From: Pseudomonadota bacterium
Lineage (GTDB): Bacteria; Pseudomonadota; Gammaproteobacteria; Xanthomonadales; Xanthomonadaceae
Length of the DNA stretch: 64,000 nt
Reading direction: 5' to 3'
Assembly: GCA_018242425.1 (NCBI GenBank)
Contig: JAFEBX010000003.1
Coordinates: forward strand, 186,001 to 250,000
The first letter of the stretch is position 1, and each line of letters opens with the position of its first letter. The translations under genes and the position numbers were made by a program. Below the pieces are notes generated by a model. That model did not search any database, was not told where the DNA came from, and was given only the letters and a program-made list of their open reading frames with translations. Positions 36,206 through 45,234 of the stretch are shown in pieces.

Positions 36206-39003
36206 ACCCCGAGCTTGGCGGCGAGGATTTCGGCCTTGGCCCGGCTTTCCTCCTGAGGCAGCAACGCCTCGCGCATGACGGGCAACGCCTGCTCCAGGAG
36301 CAGACCGGCCTCCCGGCGTCCGCCTTGCGCCGCAAGATAACCGGCCAGTTCGGCGCGGGCGATGGCCAGATCGGGTGGGCATTCGGCCTGCGCACTGCGG
36401 CGCACGGCTTCACGCTGGTGCGCGATGGCGGCAGACAGGTCGCCCCGCTGCCGTTCCAGTGCGGCTTCGATGCGCAGCAGCTTGGTGAGTTGCGAGTCCA
36501 ATGCGGGCGCATTGCGTCGGGACAGGCGTTCCCGCGCATCGGCCAGCAGTTGCAGGCCGCGTTCGGGTTGGCCCAGTCGTTCGGCCACGCTGGCCAGGCG
36601 CTGCGTCGTCCGCGCCACTTCCACCGAATCCTCGCCATCCAGCCGTCGCGCGCGTTCGCGCAAGTCGCGCAGCAATTCGTCGGCTTTCGCGTATTCGCCA
36701 TTGGCTGCCAACGTCATGGCGTGCACGCGCTCCAGGCTGCGCCAGATCAGATCATCCTTTGAAACGTGGACGCGCGACAAGGTATCCATCGCTTGAGTGG
36801 AAAGTCTTTTCGCGGCCGGGTAATCGCCGAATGCCAGTTCGGTCACGGCCATGCTGCCCAGGTGTGAAGCGATGTTGCGCGGCCCGTCGTTGCCGTGCAC
36901 GACATCGCGGTTCGTCTCCAGCAAGGCCAGCGCTTCGCGATAGCGCCCCTGTCCCAGCAGCGCGTCACCCAGGTCCATGACCAGCGCGCGCGCGCTCGTG
37001 CTGCCATTGCCACCGGTGCGTTGCAGGCTGGCGATGGCTTCACGGGCGGTGCGTTCGGCCGCGACATAGCGCTCGTCCATCAGCAGGCCGTTGACCAGGT
37101 TCCGGCGCAGCATCAGCCGCAGTGGTGAATCGGTGGGTACCCGGTGCACATCGGCGAAGGCGAGACCTTCGCGGGCCAAGGCCATCATCCGCTGGCGGTC
37201 ACTCTGGAAAATCGCGATCACGCCGAGGTCGGAATACACATCCAGCACGATCTCCACCGGTGGGTCGGGCATGGTTTTCGCCAGGGCAAGCGCTTTTTCC
37301 GCCTGTTGGCGGCTGCCGTCCCAACCGTATTTTTCGACGTGGCCGAGGGTCAGGTGCGCCAGCGTGCGCAACTCCTGCTGCGGATCGCCAGGCGCGAAAC
37401 GGCGACGCAGCGCAGCGGCCTGCTCGGCGGCGGCGAACGCAGGCGCGGTTTTTTCCAGACCGTCCAGCGCATCGGAGTAGGCAACCAGATCGTCGGCCAG
37501 CGCGATGGCCTCGTCGCGTTCGCGTGGCTGCACGCCTTTCAGTCCGGCATCCAGCAGATCCACCGCCTGCAGGTTGTCGCCCAGCGAGGCGTACAACCGC
37601 CCGAGCGCGCGCTGCACCGGCTGGCGCAATTGCGGGTTGGCGGCGTCGGGATGACTCAGCCGCGCACGTGCGCGATCGAGCAGTTCGCGCACGCCGATTT
37701 CGGTGCCCAGCGCCTGTGTCGGGTTGGCCATCGCCAGCGTGTCGGTCAGGAAGCCCAGCGCCGCACGCGCGTTGGCGCTTTCGCGTTGGGCCAGGCGCGC
37801 CTGTTCGCGCGCTTCGTGCGCCTGCCACAGCGCGATGCTGGCCCCGACCAGCAGCGCGATGATGATGGCGGCCGCCGAAGCGGTGATAGTGCGGTGGCGG
37901 CGCAGCCACAGGCGCGTTCGTTGCGCTGCACCCGGTTTCGCCGCAGCGACAGGGCGATCGTCCAGCCATGCGCGCAAGTCGGTCGCCAGCGCTTCGACGG
38001 AGGAGTAGCGTGCTTCGGGTTCTCGGCGCAGGCAGGCGTGCACGATCGCGCCCAGACCGCCATCCAGCGTGCGTACCAGCTCGGGGCCACGAGTGAGGGC
38101 CTGGACCTGCTGTGCCAACGGGGTGTCGGCGCCGATCCCGAACGGATGCTGCCCCGTCAGCAACCGGTACAACACCACGCCAAGTTGGTACAGGTCGGTG
38201 GCGGTGGTGATCGGTTCGTTGTTGAGTTGTTCCGGCGAGGCGTATTGCAAGGTCATCGCCCGATCGTCGGTGGCGGTCGCCGCCAGGCCGGCCTGCTCCA
38301 GTTCGCGGGCAATGCCGAAGTCGAGCAGCTTGACTTGGCCTTCCGCCGTCACGAGCAGGTTCGAAGGCTTCAAGTCGCGGTGTACCACCAGGTTGCGATG
38401 CGCATACTGCACCGCGTCCAATACCTGCAGGAACAACGCCACGCGCGCGCGCAGGTCGAGCTGGCGCTCGTCGCACCAGCGGTCAATCGGCACGCCATCG
38501 ACGTGCTCCATGACGAAATACGGATCACCTTCGGCAGTGACACCACCATCGAACAACCCGGCGATGTGTGGATGCTGCAAGCGTGCCAGCACCTGGCGTT
38601 CGCGCAGGAACCGCTCCCGCCCAGAACTGGATATGCCGCCGCCATGCACGCGCTTGAGCGCTGCGCGCTGCACGTAGGCACCATCGGCGCGCTCCACCGC
38701 ATAAACCGTGCCCATGCCGCCGCGACCGAGCACGCCGACGATATGCCAGGCATCGATCCGCTCGCCGGTGGCAGCGACGCCGGCATCGTCGTCGATCGCC
38801 CCGGCCCACTGCGCTACACCGCCTGAGAACGGTTCGGCACCACCGGCATCGGATGCCAGGAACCTCTCGACCTTGGCCCGCAATTCATCGTCACCCGCGC
38901 ACAGGGCCGCCAGCCGCAGCTGCCGTTCATCGGCATCGAGGTCGGCGACCTCGTCGAAAATCGCCAATGCGGCCCGCTGCCGTTCGAGGCTGGTGCTGTT
39001 CAT
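36202..39003 (-). CDS. Serine/threonine protein kinase with C-terminal TPR region
   Basis: This 933-residue protein has an N-terminal regulatory helix region (1-80), a Hanks-type kinase domain (about 85-350) with GRGGMGTVY (93-101), K117, E136, HRDLKPSN (208-215), DFG (228-230) and ASPEQL, a membrane helix at about 372-393, and a C-terminal periplasmic part of TPR-like helical repeats (about 400-930). All catalytic residues are present, so it should be active. It overlaps the ECF sigma gene by 4 bp. In Vibrio parahaemolyticus the kinase PknT phosphorylates the sigma factor EcfP encoded beside it and so activates it; a similar mechanism is likely here. The periplasmic TPR region may sense a protein or cell-wall signal. 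Confidence 0.92.
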   Translation of the reverse strand: MNSTSLERQRAALAIFDEVADLDADERQLRLAALCAGDDELRAKVERFLASDAGGAEPFSGGVAQWAGAIDDDAGVAATGERIDAWHIVGVLGRGGMGTVYAVERADGAYVQRAALKRVHGGGISSSGRERFLRERQVLARLQHPHIAGLFDGGVTAEGDPYFVMEHVDGVPIDRWCDERQLDLRARVALFLQVLDAVQYAHRNLVVHRDLKPSNLLVTAEGQVKLLDFGIARELEQAGLAATATDDRAMTLQYASPEQLNNEPITTATDLYQLGVVLYRLLTGQHPFGIGADTPLAQQVQALTRGPELVRTLDGGLGAIVHACLRREPEARYSSVEALATDLRAWLDDRPVAAAKPGAAQRTRLWLRRHRTITASAAAIIIALLVGASIALWQAHEAREQARLAQRESANARAALGFLTDTLAMANPTQALGTEIGVRELLDRARARLSHPDAANPQLRQPVQRALGRLYASLGDNLQAVDLLDAGLKGVQPRERDEAIALADDLVAYSDALDGLEKTAPAFAAAEQAAALRRRFAPGDPQQELRTLAHLTLGHVEKYGWDGSRQQAEKALALAKTMPDPPVEIVLDVYSDLGVIAIFQSDRQRMMALAREGLAFADVHRVPTDSPLRLMLRRNLVNGLLMDERYVAAERTAREAIASLQRTGGNGSTSARALVMDLGDALLGQGRYREALALLETNRDVVHGNDGPRNIASHLGSMAVTELAFGDYPAAKRLSTQAMDTLSRVHVSKDDLIWRSLERVHAMTLAANGEYAKADELLRDLRERARRLDGEDSVEVARTTQRLASVAERLGQPERGLQLLADARERLSRRNAPALDSQLTKLLRIEAALERQRGDLSAAIAHQREAVRRSAQAECPPDLAIARAELAGYLAAQGGRREAGLLLEQALPVMREALLPQEESRAKAEILAAKLGV

Positions 39004-39560
39004 TTCTCCAGCTCCTCCAGCAGGAAGACGCGTGCCCTGCGCCAGTCGCGGCGGACGGTACGCTCGACCACATCCAGGATTTGCGCGATCTCGCTTTCCG
39101 AATACCCGCCGAAGTAACGCAGTTCGACCACCTGCGCGGCACGCTCGTCGATCTGGCGCAGCGATCCCAGCAACTCGTCCAACGCCAGAACCTCGAATAC
39201 GGCCTGCTCGCCGGACTCCAGCTGCGTGGTCAGAGTCAGTGCATAGCCGCCATCGCGCTTGCGCGCATATGCCTGCCGCGCCTTGTCCACCAGCACCTGA
39301 CGCATCGCGCGCGCCGACATCGCCAACAGGTGGTGACGGTCCCTGGCTGACAGCGCCGCGCCGCCGACCAGCTTGACGTAGGCCTCATGGACCAGCTCGG
39401 TGGCTTCCAGCGGTCCGCGAAGACGACGCAATTGCTGGTGTGCGGCCTGCTTGAGCTCATCGTAGAGCGAGGTATAGACATCGCCCAGCGCCTGCGGATC
39501 GCCTACACGGGCGCGCGCCAGCAACCGGGTGATCTGTCCTTCTGCCTGCTCGTCATCCAT
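39000..39560 (-). CDS. ECF-type RNA polymerase sigma factor (kinase-associated group)
   Basis: The 186-residue protein has sigma region 2 (ALGDVYTSLYDELKQAAHQQLRR through HEAYVKLVGG) and region 4 (VELRYFGGYSESEIAQILDVVERTVRRDWRRARVFL). It fits the Xanthomonadales-rich ECF subfamily (Sig-70_X6 type) whose genes often sit beside a Ser/Thr kinase rather than an anti-sigma factor. No anti-sigma gene is adjacent here. The frame is open to 39788, but the ATG at 39560 is the sensible start. The stop overlaps the kinase start (ATGA), so production of the pair is coupled. Divergent from the exporter gene at 39673, with 112 bp between. Confidence 0.9.
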   Translation of the reverse strand: MDDEQAEGQITRLLARARVGDPQALGDVYTSLYDELKQAAHQQLRRLRGPLEATELVHEAYVKLVGGAALSARDRHHLLAMSARAMRQVLVDKARQAYARKRDGGYALTLTTQLESGEQAVFEVLALDELLGSLRQIDERAAQVVELRYFGGYSESEIAQILDVVERTVRRDWRRARVFLLEELEK

Positions 39561-39672
39561 CCTGAACCCCGGTCTTTCACGAGCCGTTTCCCGGCTGCAC
39601 TTGCCTCGCGAACCAGTTTCGCATATCCACGGCGGCCTCTCCGGCGCACACTCGGCTGTCGCCTCGTCCAGG

Positions 39673-40584
39673 ATGCCCGCTTCCGTGCCATCGCCTGCCG
39701 TTCCCGCCGGCCCCGCCTCCGCACTCGTCTCCATCGCCGCGCTGGTCGCGGCCATGCTGTCATTCCAGTGCGGCGCCAGCCTGGCCAAGCATCTGTTCCC
39801 CGCAGTCGGCGCGGAAGGCGCAACCGTCTATCGACTCGGCCTGAGCGCGATCATCCTCGTGTTGCTGCGACGCCCATGGCGTTCGCTGCCGGCGAAGGGC
39901 GATTGGCGCGTGCTTATCGGCTATGGCCTGGCGATTGGCGCGATGAACTTCGTGTTCTACATGTCGCTGCGGACGATTCCGCTCGGCATCGCCGTGGCGC
40001 TGGAATTCACCGGGCCACTCGCGTTGGCTCTGTTCCATTCGCGGCGCCCGGTCGATTTCGTGTGGACCGCACTGGTGATCGCCGGACTGCTGCTGTTGCT
40101 GCCGTTGCGCGGCGTCGACAAACCGCTCGATCCGGCCGGCGTGGCGTATGCGCTTGCCGCGGGCGCGGGCTGGGCGCTCTACATCGTGCTGGGACGCAAG
40201 GCCGGCGCCGTCTATGGCGCCGCTGCCGTGCCGCTCGGCATTGCGATTGGCGCGCTAGCGACGATCCCGGTCGGCTTCGCGCATGCAGGCACCGCGCTGT
40301 TCTCGCCGGACCTGCTGCCTTATGCGCTCGGCGTCGCCGTACTGAGTTCGGCGCTGCCGTATTCGCTCGAGATGATCGCGATGACGCGGATGTCGACGCG
40401 CACCTTCAGCGTGCTGCTGAGCCTGGAACCGGCGATCGCGGCGCTGGCAGGCGTCGCCCTGCTGAGCGAACGCCTGGGTCCGCTGCAATGGCTGGCAATC
40501 GTCGCGATCGTCGTGGCAGCGGCCGGGACGGCGCTGAGCGCGCGCCGTCCCGCGTCGGAAGACGAACCGTTGCCGATTGGTTGA
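39673..40584 (+). CDS. rhtA: RhtA-like EamA-family exporter (threonine/homoserine)
   Basis: This 303-residue membrane protein has ten predicted helices and the duplicated EamA fold. The opening MLSFQCGASLAKHLFPAVGAEGATVYRLG and the AVALEFTGPLALALF block resemble E. coli RhtA, an exporter of threonine, homoserine and some amino-acid analogues. The frame runs from 39529, but the ATG at 39673 with an AGG element just upstream starts the first helix cleanly. It diverges from the sigma/kinase operon; a functional link is not evident. Other DMT-type exporters share this fold, so the substrate is a best guess. Confidence 0.82.
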   Translation: MPASVPSPAVPAGPASALVSIAALVAAMLSFQCGASLAKHLFPAVGAEGATVYRLGLSAIILVLLRRPWRSLPAKGDWRVLIGYGLAIGAMNFVFYMSLRTIPLGIAVALEFTGPLALALFHSRRPVDFVWTALVIAGLLLLLPLRGVDKPLDPAGVAYALAAGAGWALYIVLGRKAGAVYGAAAVPLGIAIGALATIPVGFAHAGTALFSPDLLPYALGVAVLSSALPYSLEMIAMTRMSTRTFSVLLSLEPAIAALAGVALLSERLGPLQWLAIVAIVVAAAGTALSARRPASEDEPLPIG

Positions 40585-40587
40585 GGG

Positions 40588-41913
40588 TTACAGGCTCCTC
40601 AATGCATCCGTCACCGGCATGCGCGCGGCGCGCAATGCCGGGAACAGGCCGCCGATGAAGCCGATCGCCAGCGCCCATTTGAGGCCGGTCCACATCACTT
40701 CCGGCGACACCTTGAAGGCGAAGGTGAGCTGGCCGACGCCGCCGGCGATCGTCGACGCGGTATAGCCGTTGAACACCAGCCACGCCAATGCGCCACCGAC
40801 CAGTCCGCCGAGCAAGGCCAGCAGCATCGTCTCCAGCATCACCGCGATCACCACCGGCAGGCTGCGGAAACCGATCGCGCGCAGCGTCGCGATCTCGCGG
40901 GCACGCGTGGCCACCGTTGCGAACATGGTGTTGAGCGCGCCGAACACCGCGCCGATCGCCATGATCGCGCCGACCACCATGCCAATGCCACGAATCACCT
41001 TGGTCATGGTTTCCGACTGCTTGCTGAAGTAGTCGAGCGTGGTCTGCGTTTCGACCTCGACGCGCGGATCGGCGGCGAGCGTCGCCTTGAAGGCCTTGAA
41101 CGCCTGCGGGCTTTCCAGTTTCGCGATCACCGAGTTGCGCGAGCTGCCACGACGATAGGTCGCCGCGACGATCTCGGCATCGGCCCAGACTTCGGAATCG
41201 TTGGCATCGCCGGCATGGAACACGCCGACGACATTCCACATGTCGCTGCCGATGCGCACCTGCTTGCCGACATCAAGTCCGCGGAACTGGCGTTGCGCAC
41301 CACTGCCGACCACGATCTCGCGGCGTCCGGGCTCGAACTTGCGGCCCTGGGTGATCTTGAGGTTCGGCCGCACCAGCCACGCCTGCGGACCGACGCCGCG
41401 CAACTGCACGCTACCGTCCTCGTCGGGACCACCATTGCGGATCGGCAGGTTGGCGGCGACCACGGTTTCCGCGGACGCGAGCGGACGACCATCGCTGCCC
41501 TTGGCGATGCCGGGCACCTGCTGGATCACCTGGATCGCATCGTTACCGAGCGTCGACATCACCTCGGCCGACGATGCGCCACGCAGGACAATGGCCGTGT
41601 CCTCGCTGCCGCTGGCCTGCAACGTCTGGCGATAGCCTTCCGCCATCGCGAGCATCGCCACCAGCACCGCGACCACGCCGGCGATGCCGAGCACGATCAC
41701 CGATGAGGAACCCAGACGCTGTCGCAGCGTGCTGACGCCGACCTGCGTCACCGATGTCGCTTGCTGGCCGCGGCGGGTGATGACCATCCACAACGCGAAT
41801 GCGATCGCGAGTCCCAGCAACACGAACCACGGCGATGCCAGCCAGGCGACCACGCCGATCACGACGACCAGGAACAGGCCCAGGCCGCGTGCGAAAGATT
41901 TGAACTTGCCCAT
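40588..41913 (-). CDS. ABC transporter permease, FtsX/MacB type
   Basis: This 441-residue permease has two N-terminal membrane segments (residues about 8-50), a third near residues 85-105, a large periplasmic MacB_PCD domain, and three C-terminal helices (VIRGIGMVVGAIMAIGAVFGALNTMFATV and onward), the FtsX core. It follows a related permease on the same strand by 16 bp. Together with the ATPase and adaptor at 43.1-45.0 kb it forms a MacAB-like system. The short N-terminal extension with paired membrane helices before the FtsX fold is atypical. The ATG at 41913 is preferred to one at 41949, which would overlap the upstream gene. Confidence 0.88.
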   Translation of the reverse strand: MGKFKSFARGLGLFLVVVIGVVAWLASPWFVLLGLAIAFALWMVITRRGQQATSVTQVGVSTLRQRLGSSSVIVLGIAGVVAVLVAMLAMAEGYRQTLQASGSEDTAIVLRGASSAEVMSTLGNDAIQVIQQVPGIAKGSDGRPLASAETVVAANLPIRNGGPDEDGSVQLRGVGPQAWLVRPNLKITQGRKFEPGRREIVVGSGAQRQFRGLDVGKQVRIGSDMWNVVGVFHAGDANDSEVWADAEIVAATYRRGSSRNSVIAKLESPQAFKAFKATLAADPRVEVETQTTLDYFSKQSETMTKVIRGIGMVVGAIMAIGAVFGALNTMFATVATRAREIATLRAIGFRSLPVVIAVMLETMLLALLGGLVGGALAWLVFNGYTASTIAGGVGQLTFAFKVSPEVMWTGLKWALAIGFIGGLFPALRAARMPVTDALRSL

Positions 41914-41929
41914 ATGACTGAGTTCCCGA

Positions 41930-43096
41930 TCAGCGCCCGGAAAGGGCATCGACGATGTTGAGGCGCATGGCGCGGATGGCAGGCAGCGCGCCGACGACGA
42001 GGCCGATGGCGACCATCAGCGCGAGTCCAAGCGACCAGCTGGCGACCCCGATCGGCGGAAGGCCAATCGTGCCTCCGGATGCCGCACTGAGGATCGGTCC
42101 GAGCACGGCGGCGAGCCCCAGTCCGCAGACACCACCAAGCAGTACCAGCAGCACCGACTCCGACAGCACCAGGCCCAGCACGGTGCGATCGCGGAAGCCG
42201 ATGGTCTTGAGCACCGCCAGTTCCGGGATGCGTTCACGCACGGCCTGCGCCATGGTGTTGCCCGTCAGCAGGATCAGGGTGAAGAACACCGCGCCCATGA
42301 TCGAGGTGACGATGAGGCCGATGTCGGCGGTCTGCTTCATCCACGACGCCATCGCCGCGGCTTCGGTCTGGGTCTTGGTTTCGTTCGCGGAATTCATCGA
42401 CAAGGCATCGACCGCCTTGGCGACGCGATCGGCCTGCTTGGGATCGTTCACCAACTCGACGTACCAGCCGGCGGCGCCCTGGTTGTACGGCGTCGATTCG
42501 TCGAAGTATTTCCATTGCAGCATGAACATCTGGTCGTACCAGCCAGCCGTCTTCTTGTCCTTGGCGTGCAACACGCCGACGATGTCGAACTGCCAGTTCT
42601 TGCTGCCGTCGCGATTGGGGAAGATCGTCGAGATCAGCGGCACGCGCTGCCCGACCTTCCAGCCGTAACGCTTCATCAATCCCTCGCCGACCAGTGCGCC
42701 GGTGCGGGTGTTGTTGAAAGCCTCGCGCTGCTTGGGATCGACCTGGATCTCGGGATAGGCGTCGAGATAGTTGGGGGCAACGGCAAAGCTGAAGATCTGG
42801 TTGCGCGGTTCCTGGTAGGCGCCCCCGAACCAGTTGGCATAGGTCACGGTCTTGACGCCGTCGACCTGGGCGATGCGCGCCTGCAGCGACATCGGCAATG
42901 ACTGGATGAAGGACAGGCGCGAGCCGGTCTGCAGGCGTTCGGCACCGATCGCGCTCTTGCCGGCGTTGATGAAGCTCTCGCGCACGCCGTTGAGCAGGCC
43001 GAACAGCAGGAAGGCGGCAAGGATCGACAGGATCGTCAATATCGTGCGCGTCTTGCGGCGGAACAGTTCCGCCCAGATGAGATGGAGATATTTCAT
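41930..43096 (-). CDS. ABC transporter permease, FtsX/MacB type
   Basis: This 388-residue permease has one N-terminal helix (about 15-38, RTILTILSILAAFLLFGLLNGV), a periplasmic domain with the beta-rich MacB_PCD fold (about 50-260), and three C-terminal helices with the FtsX core (RERIPELAVLKTIGFRDRTVLGLVLSES). Paired with the ATPase 14 bp upstream and with a second permease downstream, it would make a heterodimeric exporter or a system that extracts substrates from the inner membrane. Mechanotransmission ABC systems of this type export antibiotics, peptides or lipoproteins; the cargo is not predictable. Confidence 0.9.
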   Translation of the reverse strand: MKYLHLIWAELFRRKTRTILTILSILAAFLLFGLLNGVRESFINAGKSAIGAERLQTGSRLSFIQSLPMSLQARIAQVDGVKTVTYANWFGGAYQEPRNQIFSFAVAPNYLDAYPEIQVDPKQREAFNNTRTGALVGEGLMKRYGWKVGQRVPLISTIFPNRDGSKNWQFDIVGVLHAKDKKTAGWYDQMFMLQWKYFDESTPYNQGAAGWYVELVNDPKQADRVAKAVDALSMNSANETKTQTEAAAMASWMKQTADIGLIVTSIMGAVFFTLILLTGNTMAQAVRERIPELAVLKTIGFRDRTVLGLVLSESVLLVLLGGVCGLGLAAVLGPILSAASGGTIGLPPIGVASWSLGLALMVAIGLVVGALPAIRAMRLNIVDALSGR

Positions 43097-43110
43097 CGCC
43101 GTGCCTCCGG

Positions 43111-43803
43111 TCAGGCCGCGTGCGCGACTTGTTCCACCAGCACGCCCTTGTCGAGATGCAGGGTGTGGGTGGCGTACTCGGCGGCCTTGGGATCGTGCGT
43201 CACCATCACGATGGTCTTGCCGTGCTGGCGATTGAGTGTCTGCAACAGGCCGAGGATGTCTTCTGCGGATTGACGATCGAGGTCACCGGTCGGCTCGTCG
43301 CAGATCAGCAGGGTGGGATCGGACACGATTGCGCGCGCGATCGCCACGCGCTGCTGCTGTCCACCCGAGAGTTCGTTGGGGCGGTGCTTCATGCGGTCCT
43401 CGAGTCCGACCAGCTTGAGCGCGATCTCCGCGTTCTGCTTGCGTTGCGCGGCACCGAGGTTGGTGAGCAGCAACGGCAGTTCGACGTTCTTCAGCGCGGT
43501 GAGCATCGGCATCAGGTTGTAGAACTGGAAGACGAAGCCGACGTGGTCGCTGCGCCACTGCGCGAGTTGGCCACCGCCCATGCGATCGATGCGGGTGTCG
43601 CCAACGCTGATCTCGCCCGAGGTCGGCGAATCAAGCCCGCCGATCAGGTTGAGCAGGGTCGACTTGCCCGAGCCTGACGGCCCCATCAGGGCGACGAAAT
43701 CACCCGGCGCGATGTCGAGGTCGATACCGTGCAGCACTTCGACCTTCTCGGGTCCGCGCTGGTAGGTCTTGGTGAGGTTGCGGGTCGATACCAATGCAGT
43801 CAT
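43111..43803 (-). CDS. ABC transporter ATP-binding protein, LolD/MacB-type
   Basis: This 230-residue ATPase has Walker A GPSGSGKS (residues 41-48), the Q-loop [10 protein letters not shown], the signature [14 protein letters not shown] and Walker [13 protein letters not shown], followed by the H-loop VTHD. It is a full-length LolD/MacB-group ATPase, lying between the adaptor (1 bp gap) and the two permeases (14 bp gap). It powers the FtsX-type permeases by dimerising on ATP. Confidence 0.95.
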   Translation of the reverse strand: MTALVSTRNLTKTYQRGPEKVEVLHGIDLDIAPGDFVALMGPSGSGKSTLLNLIGGLDSPTSGEISVGDTRIDRMGGGQLAQWRSDHVGFVFQFYNLMPMLTALKNVELPLLLTNLGAAQRKQNAEIALKLVGLEDRMKHRPNELSGGQQQRVAIARAIVSDPTLLICDEPTGDLDRQSAEDILGLLQTLNRQHGKTIVMVTHDPKAAEYATHTLHLDKGVLVEQVAHAA

Positions 43804-43804
43804 G

Positions 43805-45049
43805 TCATTGCTCCGTAGAAGATTTCACCTTGCCGCCGTCCTTCAATTCGGCCGGAGGCTGCAGAACCACCGTGTCGCCGGCGGATGCGCCCGCGACGAC
43901 CTGTTTCGCGTCGTTGCCGATCTTGCCGGCGACGGTGACCTCATGCATCGCCACCTTGCCACCCTCGCCAACCACGAACACCACGTCCTTGCCATTGCGT
44001 TGCGTGATCGCATCCGCCGGCACGCGCACGCCCTTGGGCGCCGGCTGGTTGGCGGGACGCGCAGCCTCGAGGAAGCTCACGCTCACCCCCATGTCGGGCA
44101 CGATGCGGTCGTCCTTCTTGTCGAGCGCGACGCGAACCTTCACCGTCGCCTTGCCGCGATCGGCGGTCGGGATGATCGCGATCACGTGCGCCGGGATCTT
44201 CCAGTCGGGATAGGCATTGAGCGTCGCCTCCACCGGCATGCCCGGCTGCACGCGGCCGATGTAAGCCTCGCCGACATCGACTTCCACTTCCAGCGAATCC
44301 ATGTCGACGATCGTGCCGATGCCGGTGCGGGTGAAGCCGCCGCCCGCGGAGAACGGCGAGACGATTTCGCCCGGCTGCGCCGCCTTGGCGATCACCACGC
44401 CGTCGAACGGCGCGCGGATGATGGTGTTGTCGACACCGGTGCCGGCGATCGCGAGCTGCGCATGCGCCGCCCTGGTGCTGGCATTCGCCGACGCCAGCTG
44501 CGCGCGCAGGCTGTCGCGCTGCGCCACGGCCTGCGTGTATTGCGCCTGTGATACTAATTTCTGCTGCATCAACGGGGCCAATCGCTTGACGTTGGTTTCG
44601 GCGTCGGTCAATTGCGCCTGCAGGCTGCCGGCCTGGCTTTCCGTCGCGTGCGCCTGCGCCACCGCGAGCGTCTTCGCCTCGTCGGCATCGATCGGATCGA
44701 GGGTGGCGATGATCTGCCCTTCCGTGACGTGCTGGCCTTCCTGGATGCGCACGTCGCGCAGCTTGCCGGTCACCTTGGCGGATACGGTTGCAATGCGTCG
44801 TGCCACCACGTAGCCGGTGGCATCGAGCACCGAAGCAGCTTGATTCCCCGAGCCCCCCATCGCCGCGACGGTCCCGGTATGCACTTCGGTGACGCGGCTG
44901 CGCGCCACCAGCATCCAGCCGATGATCGCGAGGATCGCCAGCACGACGATGATCGCCAGCGTGATCCACAGCCACCGCAGCGAACGCTTGGGGGGCGGAG
45001 CGGAACGATCGATGCGCAATTGGGACAAGAGGTCGGCGTTCGTATTCAT
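43805..45049 (-). CDS. HlyD/MacA-type membrane-fusion protein
   Basis: This 414-residue adaptor has one N-terminal helix (about 25-48), a lipoyl domain (TVSAKVTGKLRDVRIQEGQHVTEGQIIATLD), a coiled-coil hairpin (about 115-190) with the regularly spaced Gln/Ala/Leu repeats of MacA-like proteins, and the beta-barrel domain (IIRAPFDGVVIAKAAQPGEIVS). It is the first gene of the four-gene MacAB-like operon. No outer-membrane channel is encoded here, so it would rely on a TolC-like protein elsewhere. The frame extends to 45112; the ATG at 45049 is the plausible start. Confidence 0.92.
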   Translation of the reverse strand: MNTNADLLSQLRIDRSAPPPKRSLRWLWITLAIIVVLAILAIIGWMLVARSRVTEVHTGTVAAMGGSGNQAASVLDATGYVVARRIATVSAKVTGKLRDVRIQEGQHVTEGQIIATLDPIDADEAKTLAVAQAHATESQAGSLQAQLTDAETNVKRLAPLMQQKLVSQAQYTQAVAQRDSLRAQLASANASTRAAHAQLAIAGTGVDNTIIRAPFDGVVIAKAAQPGEIVSPFSAGGGFTRTGIGTIVDMDSLEVEVDVGEAYIGRVQPGMPVEATLNAYPDWKIPAHVIAIIPTADRGKATVKVRVALDKKDDRIVPDMGVSVSFLEAARPANQPAPKGVRVPADAITQRNGKDVVFVVGEGGKVAMHEVTVAGKIGNDAKQVVAGASAGDTVVLQPPAELKDGGKVKSSTEQ

Positions 45050-45139
45050 GCAGTGCGAGCGTCTTTTGTTTTCCGGAGTGTGCCCGTGCCGGGGGCCCCG
45101 GTCGAGTGCCATGCCACATTAGGGATGCCGCCTGCGCCT

Positions 45140-45157
45140 GTCAGGTGACGGTTGTCA
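45140..45157. promoter_or_regulatory. GTCA/TGAC repeat cluster between divergent ABC operons
   Basis: GTCA-GG-TGAC-GGTT-GTCA forms two overlapping palindromes sharing the central TGAC, about midway in the 185-bp region between the MacA-like and ABC-2 operons. It could be the binding site of the NarL-type regulator encoded at 48061-48678, but that is a guess. Apart from this I see no clear promoter hexamers in the region. Confidence 0.35.
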
Positions 45158-45234
45158 TGCCATTCGACTGACGCCTGCGACTCCTCGCCGCCGGCGCCGA
45201 ATCGCACAGTGGGCCACCCCAAGAGGATGCCCGC

